Positions 24,901 to 39,900 of a DNA stretch of 64,000 nt are shown piece after piece. The notes under the pieces were generated by a model. That model ran no database searches and was not told where the DNA came from. It saw nothing but the letters and a program-made list of their open reading frames with translations. Made by a program: the position numbers and the translations under genes. How positions within the stretch are numbered: position 1 is the stretch's first letter; the number at the start of each line of letters is the position of its first letter. The stretch is from Caprella mutica (Eukaryota > Arthropoda > Malacostraca > Amphipoda > Caprellidae), in assembly GCA_947561585.1 (NCBI GenBank), contig CANNZV010002528.1:1-64000 (forward strand), in the 5' to 3' direction.

Positions 24901-27900
24901 TGTACATTGAGTCGCCAATATATCTTTTTTCTTTCAAAAATAAGTCAACAAACATTAGTAATGCAGTCGCCAGTCGTCATAATTTAATTCCAATTTTGAA
25001 AGTCGACAGTCGTCAATATACCTATATTATTATAACTAACCCAGTTTTGAAAGTAGTGCAGAACGTCGTTAATTTTTATGTTTAATTTTAAACCGTCGTT
25101 AAAAATAATATAAATCGTCATTTCGTAAATATTAACCAATAATCTTGGTCGTAAAATTAAATCAGACTTACTAATATCTCGTACTATACTACTATTATAC
25201 CACAGAGTACAGACCAATGAATAGGAAGATGTTTAACACTATTGGCCAAATATCAACCAATCAGAGAGAGGCATAACCTGACGACGGTGACGTCACACAT
25301 TACAAACGTATACCTAATACGGGTAGTTATATAATTATGTAATGGTCAAAGCAAAATTTTCATTCACTAGCTATCAATTAGGAGTGACTAAAGCAGATAT
25401 GGGAAAAAAAGTGTAGGTAATTAAAGTATAAAGGTATATTCATCATAAAATAGAAAGAAGGGGGTTTAGGAAGGGGGGGGGGGGGGCTCTCCTATCCTAC
25501 CCCCTCTCACAGAAACCCTGAATAGCACCTAATTATTATTATTTTAATTATCAATGGCATTCATTCATGATACCAATTAAAATAATAATAATTATGATAT
25601 GGCTAGCTTCTTTCTTAGGAATGTATGAGACCGAAGATGTGAAACTGATTGATAATTCATAAGTTACCCTAGTACCTATAGGCTAATAGCTATGTACATT
25701 CTTTCAGTTTAATATATTTACTAAAAATACCTAATTAAACTAACAGTAATGTTTAAACTAGTGCTTTATAAATTATCAAATTCAAATCTAAATTTTTTGA
25801 TCGTATTATTTCTTAAATATTAGGCTAATTGTAAATACTTAAAAACATGTACAAGTCCAGACAGTTGTCCGGTACATGTCTAGAACCGAAAATCTTAAAT
25901 TCAAACATTTAGCTGTACTTATAATAGAAAGGTATTTAGTGTTAATTAGGTATACTGTATAACTTGATTAACCATTATTCTTAATACTCTGCTTATATTC
26001 ATTGAATAGCTATAACTTTTTCTATATTTAACAAGTTCAATACATGTTTGAGACTGTTAAGATTAGCGCGTCATCCTGACAGCCATTTTGTTTATTAACT
26101 TATGTACGTGAACTTCTGATTTAAATATTTTAATCATATGTTTTTAAATTTTATGATTTCCTACTTACCTAATAATTATTATGTAATTTCAATTTAAATT
26201 GCTATCCATGATACTTGCACTCTTATACCTCCAGGTATAATATCATGGATACCAATCGAAATATAGGTAGGTAGGTATATAGGTTTATATTTCTGTGATC
26301 AAAATGTGGAACCATACAATAATTCAAAGTACCTACTTCCAGTAATTTACGCTATTCCCTTCCATAGATTTAAATACGCTGTACATTAATAAACTTTATC
26401 AATGTACAGTGTATTTAAATCTTGGGAATAGCGTAAATCACTGGAAGTAGGTAGTTTGAATTATTGTACGCTTCCACATTTTCGATCATAGAAATATAAA
26501 CCTATATACCTATCTATTTTAACTCGTTATTTCGATTGGTACTATCCATGATACCTGGAGGTATCAATGATACTTGGAGGTATCAATGATACCTATCGAT
26601 ATAAGAGTGCAAGTATCATGGATAACTATCTAAATAGAAATTACATAATCATTATTAGGTAAGTAGGAAATTATAAAGTTATAAAACGTATGATTAAAAT
26701 ATTTAAATCAGAAGTTCACGTACCATCACGTGCATAAGTTAATAAACTAGAGTATTGGGTACCAGTCTACCTAGGGTAAGTTTCAAGTTACCAGACATTT
26801 CCATATTTCCGACCACACAAATATTGTATAATTTACTAACTACTTTTACAGGTTATTTAATTATAGTAAGCTGTAAGCCTATATTAAAATAACCATTTAA
26901 AGTGTTAGTTAAATTCCTTAACTTTTTCTTATATCTGAGGCAAGTTATAAGTTATCGTACGATAACACATTTTCGGCCCTAGAATAGAAATCCTATACAT
27001 AGGAGAACTTGGTAAGTTATGAATTAGCGGTCAATTTCACATCATCGGTCATATGTAAATGTAGGTATGAGAACACACGATAGGTAAAATAATAATTTTT
27101 AAAATAGGTAGTGTTACCTATTGCGGTATTAAACATGTAGGTAATGATATCATAGGTAATTATTTACCAGACAACTGAGACAAGAGATGAAATGGGCAAT
27201 TGGGGTATGTGTATGGTGGGTTCACTGGGTGGGGGTTATGTGTTAGCATGGGGAGGAATTTACATACGCATTATTAGGTTATTGAGTCCAATGGAGATGG
27301 CCATCCTAATATCATGCATACCAATAAAAATCAAATAAATATTGATAGGTAGATATCAATAGATATCATTGTATCTTATCATCTTATGTGACCGATGATG
27401 TGGAACAGACTGATAATTTGTAACTACCCTAATATGCCTACCTAGTTACTTTCGTTCATAACTTCATGATACCTACAGACTACTAGGATCAGAGATGGGC
27501 GAAAAGTACATCGAAAGTACTTAAGTACTAAGTACAAGTACTCGTAAATCAATGTACTTGAAGTAGTTGCCCAAGTACTCAAATAATAAAGTACTTTCAA
27601 AGTACAAGTACCAAGTACTTTTTAAAGTACTTTCAAGTACCAAGTACATTTACTATACAATTTAAAAACTAATAATTTATACTGTTAACTCTGATAGTAC
27701 ATCTTCTCAGTGACTTTTTTCTCTGATAGTACATCATCACAGTGACTCTTTTCTCTGATAGTACATCATCACAGTGACTCTTTTCTCTGATAGTACATCA
27801 TCACAGTGACTCTTTTCTCTGATAGTACATCATCACAGTGACTCTTTTCTCTGATAGTACATCATCACAGTGACTCTTTTCTCTAATAGTACATCATCAC

Positions 27901-30900
27901 AGTGACTCTTTACTCTGATAGTACATTATCACAGTGACTCTTTTCTCTAATAGTAGATCATCACAGTGACTCTTTTCTCTAATAGTACATCATCACAGTG
28001 ACTCTTTACTCTGATAGTACATTATCACAGTGACTCTTTTCTCTGACAGTACATCATCACAGTGACTCTTTTCTCTGACAGTACATCATCACAGTGACTC
28101 TTTTCTCTGACAGTACATCATCACAGTGACTCTTTTCTCTGATAGTACATCATCACAGTGACTCTTTTCTCTGATAGTACATCATCACAGTGACTCTTTT
28201 CTCTGATAGTACATCATCACAGTGACTCTTTTCTCTGATAGTACATCATCACAGTGACTCTTTTCTCTGATAGTACATCATCACAGTGACTCTTTTCTCT
28301 GATAGTACATCATCACTGTGACTCTTTTCTCTGATAGTACATCATTACAGTGACTCTTTTCTCTGATAGTACATCTTCACAGTGACTCTTTTCTCTGATA
28401 GTACATCATCACAGTGACTCTTTTTTCTGATAGTACATCTTCACAGTGACTTTATTCTCTGATAGTACATCATCATAGTGACTCTTTTCTCTGATAGTAC
28501 ATCATCACAGTGACTCTTTTCTCAGACAGTACATCATCATAGTGACTTTTCTCTGATAGTACATCATCACAGTGACTCTTTTCTTTGATAGTACATCTTC
28601 TCAGTGACTTTATTCTCTGATAGTACATCTTCTCAGTGACTTTATTCTCTGATAGTACATCATCATAGTGACTCTTTTCTCTGATAGTACTTCATCACAG
28701 TGACTCTTTTCTCTGATAGTACATCATCACAGTGACTCTTTTCTCTGATAGTACATTATCACAGTGACTCTTTTCTCTGATAGTATATCATCACAGTGAC
28801 TCTTTTCTCTGATAGTACATCATCACAGTGACTCTTTTCTCTGATAGTACATCATCACAGTGATTCTTTTCTCTGATAGTACATCATCACAGAAACTCGT
28901 TTCTCTGATAGTACATCATCACAGTGACTCTTTTCTCTGATAGTACATTATCACAGTGACTCTTTTCTCTGATAGTTCATCATCACAGTGACTCTTTTCT
29001 CTGATATTACATCATCACAGTGACTCTTTTCTCTGATATTACATCATCACAGTGACTCTTTACTCTGATAGTACATTATCACAGTGACTCTTTTCTCTGA
29101 TAGTACATCATCACAGTGACTCTTTCCTCTGATAGTACATCATCACAGTGACTCTTTTCTCTGATAGTACATCTTCACAGTGACTCTTTTCTCTGATAGT
29201 ACATCATCACAGTGACTCTTTTCTCTGATAGTACATCATCACAGTGACTCTTTTCTCTGATAGTACATCTTCACAGTGACTCTTTTCTCGGATAGTACAT
29301 CATCACAGTGACTCTTTTCTCGGATAGTACATCATCACAGTGACTCTTTCCTCTGATAGTACATCATCACAGTGACTCTTTTCTCTGATAGTACATCATC
29401 ACAATGACTCTTTTCTCTGATAGTACATAATCACAGTGACTCACTGTACACATCCACACGCTTATAATTCGTCAAAATATTGGTTGTGATTTCTAGGTAT
29501 CACAAAATAATTATATTTAATGTACTTAAATTGGTCAATATAACTAATAGTCTCTATACATGATTGTATGTCAGAATATATAAATATTCACCGTCACATA
29601 AAAGTGTACAATGTCTTACAGTCTTACTTTTCAATTTTACTGCTTGACAAACAATTTTCCAACATGTTGGACATCTTCAAACTTTAGTTTTTATCCAGTT
29701 GCTGTAAATACAGTTTTGGTGAGAAAAAGAATTAATTTTGTAGAGATTTTAAATTTAATCTTTCAAAATCTCTTGACTGAAAGGAAAAAAATGTACTTTG
29801 CAAAGTACTTTTTACTTGGAAAGTAACAAGTACTTGTAAAAAGTACTTCTAAGTAATTATTCAAAGTACTTTTTAGAAAGTACTTGAAGTAGTACTTGAA
29901 ATACTTACTTGTTACTTAGTACTTTTACTTGGTACTTGGGAAGTACTTTCCCGCCCATCTCTGACTAGGATATATATACCTAGGCTGCCTTGAGGTATCA
30001 TGAATATCAATTACAATAACTAATTAATATGTAAATTAGTTAAGATAATCTCTTTATATGATACACTATCTGGTTTACCGTTTACTTTAATAATTACCTA
30101 GATTATTAATTTAGATAGGTAACTAGCCTACCTACCTACCGAAAATAGAGATATCTAATCATTATCAATGTTATGAAAACATTACATTCTAGACGTATTT
30201 TGATATCTAAGAGCTGTCATTGGTGCTTCACACCATCAAATGATGTGACGTCATTAAAAACTCTCCACTCTATTGGTCAAGAAGTTCAGTGCAATCTTTA
30301 CGGTAATGATGTATCTAGACCTTATGTAAACAAAATATTGTGACATTGTGGATATTTAGTTTATATGAGTCGTAACAGTCGTTAATTAATTAACTTTTTT
30401 GAATAATTTCTGTCGTAAATATATTTAATATAAAACTTTATAACAAATTTCCGTCGTTAATATCTTGAATAGAATATTTTTCTCCATAAAAACTTCGTTA
30501 AATTTATTTATCTTTCCAGACTGGTAACTACCTAAATTAATTGAGAGCGTATCAGCAAAAAGCAAAATGGCTGCTTTGTTTACATTTCAACAGAGATTCG
30601 CGGTTCCTCTGTTTATGATTATGCCAAGTAATAAAGCATGTCCAAACTCGCCATTTTAATGGCGAGTTTGTGACAGTTATTTTAAGATCTTCAAAAGCAA
30701 ATGGCGAGTTTTATCTGGAGAGTTTATGAGACATACTATTTTACTTGGTGATTATGAGTCACCAATTTTAATTTTAAATCTAATGGTGCGTTCCCGTGAT
30801 GAAGAACTCGAAGGACGTCCCTCAATTCTACGAGAACAAACCGTTCCCGTGATGAAGAACGTTCATCAAGTTCGTGGAACTCGACGACACGGTAGGTAGT

Positions 30901-33900
30901 ACGTCGAGCTGTCCCTCTTGTCAGCCGTGACGTCACAAACGTAAACAAACAATCGAATAGGGCGGGAGAAACAGCTGTTCTTATTTGTAAATTAATAAAA
31001 TTCACAATTGACATAATATTACATTTTTTGAGATTAATTGATAATTAATTAAACCAACCAAACCAAATTATTGATTGTTAATATCCCTAATTAATTAGTG
31101 ATATTAATTCCTAAACCACGGAATCGTACACATTGAAGTGGTTGCACGGGAACGCACGCTAACCGAGGGACCGTACTTCGTACCTTGAGGCTTGAAGGAA
31201 CGTTCTACGAGTTCTTCAGCACGGGAACGCACCTTAACTTAAGTGCTCATTAGTCGTCTATATATGTGAAAGATACTCATTTTCACAAATTCTAAGTCGA
31301 CAATTAATCGGCGAGACGGCGACTTGGTACATAGGGTGTTTGTGCCAGTAATCGGTCACTTAAGGATGAATTAAAAAACGAATACCAATAACAAGTCACA
31401 TATAAACACTACCAACGCGATTCAACTATCATTAGAAAGCTGGAATTTTTATCTTTCTAATCGCTTCACACATAAACACATTTATGCTATTACTTATGCA
31501 ATTAAAAGTAAAAATGTCCCATTAGTCTAAAATGCTAGTAATCGTCATAGCAATATCTATGTTCGGTCACTTCCAATTCTATTATCGTCAGGTGGCCAAT
31601 CATAAGGAACTAATGTTAGTCATACTTGTTGATTAGTGACTGATTAATATAATAGTATATAGTATAATTATTCTCCCACTTCTAATTACTAGTAATAGAT
31701 TTAGTCATACCTAATATCTATACAATCAATGTGTATTTTTTTTATTAATGTAATTCCTACTGTACTAAGTAATAGTAAGTATTATGTTTATATTATTATT
31801 ACCTACCCATACACACAATCAAAGACTTCGTCAATGGTTAAAAATACGCTATATTTTAGTGTTGTCATTTCATTCGAAAGTTTGAACATGTTATACATTG
31901 TTGTTTGCCACACACCAAAATTGAAAACTAAGTTATTTTATATAAATGTGATTATTTATTTACATAAGCTGAAGCTCCTACAACTGCTACCTATCTTCTA
32001 CAAGCAACAGGAAATAATTATCCGCTTTAGTAATCAACGGCTACTTTAAATTATACGGTTTATCATATATTTGATTCGTCTGTCAAGTATACATAGATTA
32101 TATTCAGATATTTTAAAATTGACAATCAATGCTTAATTTATTCATTTCTCAGAAGACTCAGATTGGTATTTAGTAATATCAATTAATGTAGTTTTAGCCT
32201 CTATACGTTTTCTTTGATTAGAATAGTTCTGAAAAAAGGGGTAACTATTTTAAATAAAAGCAAGCCGTAATTGTTATGCGCATTTCATGTCTATTTAGTT
32301 GCAGATATCTTTGCCTTATTATATTACAGCCTTATTATTATAAGTCTATAACACATTTTATTTACTGGTAAAAATTATTTTGAAATTGCTTTACCTCAAT
32401 TAGATTTTCAATGAAATAGTTCTAAAGCTTGGTTCCTAAGTAATTTTCGGCCCCTAAATAACTGTTGTTTAAGTTTAAACGGGACATAATTCGAATGTCC
32501 CCTTAAAAAATAAATGCCGATATACCAAGTGATAAAGCATGTCCAAACTCGCCATTTTAATGGCGAGTTTGTGAGAGTTATTTCAAGCCCTTCAATTGCA
32601 AATGGTGAGTTTTATCTATTTTTCTCCTATGCTACAATGTTATTTTGGAGAGAATTTATGAAAATTTGATCATTTTGGAGAGAATTTGTTGAATTTTGGA
32701 GAGAGCTGGAGAGACAATGGTGAGTTTATGAGACATACTATTTTACTTGGCCGATATACTATTTGCCGTCTACATTCCCTCTGGTTTGCCCTCTTCAACT
32801 ATTGTGATGTAGATTCAACCATTCTTTGTCGCTATTAATGACGTCACAACCTGGAGTGGAAGTCCTGTTTTCTGTTGATTCCAATCTGCAGAAACAGGTA
32901 ATGTGTTCGTAGAGATCCCTGATTCTGTTCGTAGCAAAATTAATGTAAACATAGGAATTAATTCAGAAGTGTTCGTAGCAAAATTAATGTAAACATAGGA
33001 ATTAATTCAAAATTGTTCAGAGAGAATATCCCAAATATCTCACATATTATGCAGACTGGTGTTGATTCTAAATCCTTCTGATTGAATTTTACGTATTTTG
33101 ATTATTGACAAACGCCATATATAATTCACACGTGACACTATATAAGTGGGTATGATTATGTAAAATATTTATATATTTGACATTAAAGTAATCATATCTT
33201 GTTATCATATGTAGTAATGTATTTTATTTGGAGAATATACAAGCTTAACTATCTCAAAATTTATTCATTAATGTTATTGGTCAATGCCAGGGTGGAAAAA
33301 TAACTCTCTTCTGATTGACAAGGAAATAACTCCGTTGGATGTTCAGAATCAACTCCGTGAAAATAAATCCTAAAGACAACTCCGTGAAAATAACACATTA
33401 TATGTTTAAACAACGCAGAAATTGGTTATTCATTTGAATAAACTCAACTCCGCAAGCAAAGATCAAAGAATAAATTAATAGTCATAGCAGATTTTCGATA
33501 GGGCTTACTTTACGTAGTCTAATCCATCAAAATTTCTCCCCAAGGTCCAAACATTACGGCCTTAACTATTACATATAAAACTATGTACAATATTTGCTAT
33601 ACGTCATCAAATCATAAGTTTGTAAATCAACACTAGTAATGAGAGCATTTAAAACGGACTGTGATTGGTTGAAATTTGATGACGTAATAATAGCAACATT
33701 ACTAATTGAAGTGCCTAAAGCAATCTATAGATATCATTTATCATATCAATAGAGTAGATGCTAATTATCGGACAGGTTCTCATTTTCAAAAATATAAAAA
33801 AAATTACACAATTTAAAATTTCAACTTTTTAATTGCTATCCATGATGCCTATAGGTATCATGGATATCAATCAAAAATAATGAGTCGAAATGTTAAATTA

Positions 33901-36900
33901 TATATTTATTAGCCTAATTTACTACCTTCTTACATGATCGGATCGAAAATGTGAACATGCCTGATAATTTGTAACTTACCACTACCAGTCTTTCCCAAGC
34001 TATTTTGATTCAATGAAATAGGTACTTAAATTGATTATTTGAGCTTTAGAACTGTTGTAAGCTCTTCATTATTCAATTTTAGTGTGTTCCTGTGATGATG
34101 TCACAAATTGATACATAGACTCATTTGTTTTAAACATTATTAAATTTTATGTAACTACCTAGGTATTTACGATTAAAAAATTGTAGAGAAAACAAATGTA
34201 CCAAGCTTATTTAGAAGTGGGGAGTGAATTAGATATTCTGTATTCAAAAAATTATTTAAGCCTATATAATTAATTTTTTTAATAAAGCATTATCAAAACA
34301 GGCTAGGGTAAGTTACAAATTATCGATCAGTAGCTACTGCATCTTCGGTCATTTAAAAAAATGATACAATTTTTATTATTATTAACCATTTTTATATCGC
34401 TTTTTTTTTATATGACCGATGATTCGGAACTTACCCTAGAGCCAATTAGATCACGCAAGACAACAGTCTTCCATCAAATCCAATCAGAGGCTTCGTTTCA
34501 AAAGTTCAGTAAGAGTCCATTATTTTAAATGCGTAGTACTAGCAAAATGGTGTCAATTTGTTGCAAAGAAGATTTAGTTTATTATTGCGTAGTAGCTGGG
34601 CAATAGATAATCCTGTACATAATTTCATAGGTAGATAGGGCTCCCTCTATTGAAAAAGGTCTTTTTTAATTGCCAATCAACCAGCAAAGATAATAAGATG
34701 TTTTCAAGAGAGCGTTTATATTGACGACTGTGACGTCAGAGATCTATGGTCAGTACTATATTCAGTGTTCTGTGGCCGGTACTATCAATATACCTACCTG
34801 CATTCCTTCAGTTTAAAATATTTACAATTTAATATTTACGTGATATCTAGGTATACATAATTAAATGAACAGTAATTTTTTAAATCTCAATTTTCTGAAC
34901 GTATTAGGTATTTCGTAGTATTAATTGTAAATAATTATTGAGCTATTGACAAATCGTTAAAGGTAAGTTACGAATTATTGTTCAGTTTCACATCTTCGGT
35001 CATATAAAAATACTATATAAAATGATTATTTAATTTTTACTTTTACTGATATCCAATTAAATATTAAAATTATTACTAGGTAGCCTATAGGTATCATTTA
35101 TTCTTATACGATGAAAGATGTGGAAGTAACTGATAATTTGTATGGTACCTATAGTACCAACATTACTTCAGTTTAAAATAATAGCAGAAACTATTCATAT
35201 CGACTAACTAATAGTTTAAAAAAAAGGAATTAGGTAAGTACCTACCTACAAATATTATTTATGCAATAGGGTCTAATACGATAGGGAAATTTATATTTGA
35301 AGTTGTTAAATTTAATAAACTGCAAATCTAAATTTCCGGATCGTATTAATTTGTACTTGAATAATATTTTTAGGTACCTAAATAATCCTACTTCCTCAAA
35401 ACTACCTATTAGTTAGTATATAAAAATTTATGTTAATCTGGACAGATCGTTTTGTCTAGAACAGGTAATTTGTGTCAATTTTGTATTCTCTATTATTAAA
35501 GTATTCATATAGAAGTGATATCTGAAAGAGCTCTTAGCTGCCTATAAATAAAAGTTTCTTTGATCGAAAATGTGAAACTGTCTGATATATAGTAACTTAC
35601 CCTAGTCCCTATATACCTAACAATGAAATTATGAATTGGTACCTAGTTAATGTATGGAACAGTGCAGAAATCAGAATAAACTTTGTAATGTACCTATTTT
35701 TCAATGAAAGATTTATAAACTAGGTAGTAGGGGAAAGTCCCCATTTATCGGCCACTTAAGAGGTTTCCTTCAAAACTATTATTATTGTTTAACTCTCCTC
35801 TCTACTAATGCATATACGACAAAACCAACAAAAAAAAGAAATTTAAATCTTTTAAATCATATAAAGTACTATGCAAATACTTCAGTATAAATTAATCTAC
35901 ATTGAATCAAATATTATATCTGAAAAACTCCAATTATCGACATGTTGAAACCAAATATCGTCACATGTTATTACCCATTTATCGTCATGCGTCGATACAT
36001 GGGTGATATCGTCCACAGAATAAAATTTTCATTGAACAGCTTGCTGGATGGGGGAAAATCAGATAGAATGGGAGAAAATTAGGTAGAATGGGGAAAATTA
36101 GGTAGAATGGGGAAAATCAGGTAGAATGGAGGAAAATCAGGTAGAATGGAGGAAAATTGGATATAATTGGGAAAATTATGTAGAATACAGGGAAAATTAG
36201 GTAGAATGCAGGGAAAATCAGGTAGAATGGAGGAAAATCAGGTAGAATGGAGGAAAATCAGGTAGAATGGAGGAAAATTGGATATAATTGGGAAAATTAT
36301 GTAGAATACAGGGAAAATTAGGTAGAATGCAGGGAAAATCAGGTAGAATGGAGGAAAATCAGGTAGAATAGAGGAAAATCAGGTAGAATGGAGGAAAATT
36401 GGATATAATTGGGAAAATTATGTAGAATACAGGGAAAATTAGGTAGAATTAGGTAGAATGCAGGGAAAATCAGGTAGAATGGAGGAAAATCAGGTAGAAT
36501 GGAGGGAAATTAGGTAAAATGTGGGAAAATTTGGTAGAATTGGGAAAATTAGGTAGAATGGGGGGAAAATGAGATAGAATTGAGAAAATTAGGTAGAATG
36601 GGGGAAAATCAGGTAGAATGGGGGATAATTAGATTGAATTGGGGAAAACCAGGTGGAATTGAAAAAATTAGGTAGAGTGGGGGAAATTAGGTAGAATGGA
36701 GGAAAATCAGGTTGGAATGGGGAAAAATCAGGTAGAATGAGGGAAAAATTGTCTTAGTAGGGGAAATGATGCCAGAATGGAGAAATTATTGATTGCAGCT
36801 AGTAGGGGGTTTAACGTCTGCTTCGGAACCAAAGGCCATATATCGCTGATGTCAAATAAAATTGAATGCAAGGGACTCGAAGAAGCAGTCAGAAAGAAAA

Positions 36901-39900
36901 GTGGCTTCATGAACAAAGTCACCTACCACCGTCAGTGACAAAGCTCATGGATGTAGGAAAGCTACTCAGTGAATGCAGTCCCTTGCCAAGGAATGTGACG
37001 AAAATGGTCACTCTAGGCCCTGAATTGTTGTAATTTGGATCATGAAATATTTTCCCCATTTTATCCAAGTAAATCTTTTGTAACGCTACTAACAGTTTCA
37101 GAGGGTAGCGCTGGGTTTATGTTCTTCAACTACGAGGGCTTAGTTTTTGTGTTATGTAGACTCATTGGTTTCATTTACTATCACCTCTTCATCTTCCTCT
37201 TCGATCCGTGAGTACAATCACCGGATATACCGTATACGTATACTTCTTCGTCACATTTTTGTTACGTGACTACATCACGGAGTAGCTTTACTGCATCCAT
37301 GAGCAAGACACCGACAGGTGGTATTTGACTTTGCTCATGAATCTCATCTTAATAAATTTATATTTTGAAGTCAGTGAATTGGCATCCGATTCTGCAGCAG
37401 ACGTTAAAACCCCTACATAAGTAAATTAATCAAAGCGACTATATTTTTAATTTCCTTCTCATTAAATCATCTTGTGTATAACAATAGTGTTTCGTACTAT
37501 TGGGTCACACAGAGTATTAGAAACTTCAAAAAGAATGAAAAATATATAGTAAACTTTATTTACGCGGCTTATTTAACATATTCAAAGTTTTCCCGGACAC
37601 TGGAAATGGCATTTAAGATAATATGATGGATTAACAATAATTAATTTATGATATGAATAATTTCAGCTGAAATCAATTTATTTTGAGAGGAAAAAGATTT
37701 AGAAAACTACAATCGTATCGAAATTTTGATAGATCACGTTGTTTGTTTTTCCAAATAGACGAAGTTCACAAAATATATATCATCGTAAACTGTGTGAATA
37801 AAAATTAACCGAATCTCAGAGAGATGTAAACACTAAACTATCTACTAAATGATTTTAAGATAAATATCAGCTTTATATTGATTATTAAAATCACACGCAG
37901 ATGTTCAAACATTCTTTGGATAACGTGTATTATGTACGGCAATACAACAACATGATATGACGTCTAAAACTTGTGAAATTTTGTACGTTTTATCAAATTA
38001 GATGACACTTTTTCCAATTAAATCAAATTTTATTTTTTACTAATCATTATTTAGATGAACAAGGTATATTGAATAGTATAATCAACTATTCTGATTCTAT
38101 TATATATGTATAGGTTCCCCCCTCTAATTACCCCCCCCCCTGCTTACCACCCTAATTAAGTTCTAGTACTAACCATGAAACTGTTTTAAAACAACTATTG
38201 CGAAATTGATCAAAATACCATTTATCGTCACCCCATGACGATAAATGGAAAATCCTCTTTAATGATACCCAAATATCGACACATCGATTTATTTTAAATA
38301 TTGATGACTAAATTAATTTCTGATTTTATATTTAAGAAATGCAATTAAACGTAAGTAAAACTGTATGAATGTTATTTTGAAAAAAAATTATTTGAAGCGT
38401 AAAATCGCGCATAACAAATTCTCTATACCTAATCAATTTCGGTAGGTTTGTCCTGAATGTACCGTATTGTTATACATCTCATCAGTTAAACTGACACTCT
38501 GATTGTAATTTTAAATGAAATTACTTACATTTTTGTAACAATAACAAAAATATATGGAGACATCGATTTGTAAAATACCTAAACCATAGAAATGTTTCTA
38601 AGTCTTGTTATGGACGAAAATAACTGAAACGTGACGATAAATGGAGAGGGACGATACAAGGAGCCCTTACCCTATCAATTCAAATTTGAATGTAGACTAT
38701 GTAGTATTATTAAAAATATTAAGCAAATGAAATTGCAAAGAAAAAAATATCAGAGGAATCATCATGGTGGATATGGCAACACTGGCCACTGCAAAATTGG
38801 AGGGAAATCATGATACGTCATTGAAACACAGTTGCTTTTAAAAAGGATACATTGATTCAACTTTTATTTGATAGCATTTAATTTGTATGTAAAAAATAGT
38901 GAGAGATAGGTATATGGCTATATGCCTAACATATTCTGTTAAACAAACATATGCAGGCTGCTTAACATGGTGTGGGCTGTCATTTTTCATCTAGGTAGTG
39001 AGTGTTTTAAGTGACATTACATTACTAAGTTTAGTGAGTTACTATTGCAATTTGCATACTTTATGAAATTCCTATTAAGTTGTTTAAACTGATCACCTTT
39101 CCTGTAAGTAGGTATAACAAAGTAATATAAATGTTTGTTACTACATGGCAAGGTACTGGCATCAGGCATGGCAAGTTTTCTATTCATTACCTCTCATAGA
39201 AAACTTTTCAGGGATAAGACCGGTAACTAAAGTATTTTAATTAATGTGCATAATTTCAACTCCGTAGTAGAATAAATAAATTTATTTTAACATTGATAAC
39301 TCCGCAGAATTGATAAATAATTGAACAACGCAGTGATTAGTACTCAGGAGTCACTCTGTTAAAATTTGACTTTTCCAGTCTGGGGTCAATGTAACAATCT
39401 AAATTAATGAGTTAAAATACTAGTTTGTTATCGGACGCATGACGGGAAGTTTTTCCAGTAATCGTCAGGGTGGACGGATGGATTCTATGTTTAATCGGCC
39501 AGTCTGTCCGAACATTAATATTAGATGTTCTGATAATCTAGTGATCGGACTACCATTTTAAATAAAAAGTAAGTATTTGTTAGCTTAAATTTTAAAATGC
39601 ACTGATAGATCGTAAATTGTACATCTAGAGAAACATACACCTGGTACATAAAAAGCTACTGAAACACACTCAGGAGTTTCAAAGAGGAACTGTTCTCTTA
39701 CGAAAAATACAACGAACTGACCGATAACTTGACTTTCCGACAATGATTGGAAGCTACCTGTTAATTTGTGTGGTTAAATGATTAGAAAGAATTACTAATC
39801 AATTATAGTGGTTGATTCTTTAATAATTTAGTACGTATGCCTCTATTCCTTAATATATTATATAGAAAATTATACTCAATGTGTCTGCTATTCCGATTAC

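Noticed and set aside
25471..25490. G-run as a possible G-quadruplex
   Set aside because: A single homopolymer-like run of about 15 G next to pyrimidines, without four separated tracts; it may also be a sequencing-prone site.
31729..32049. 106-codon plus-strand frame
   Set aside because: AT-rich, no splice context, no family resemblance; inside transposon-derived intron DNA.
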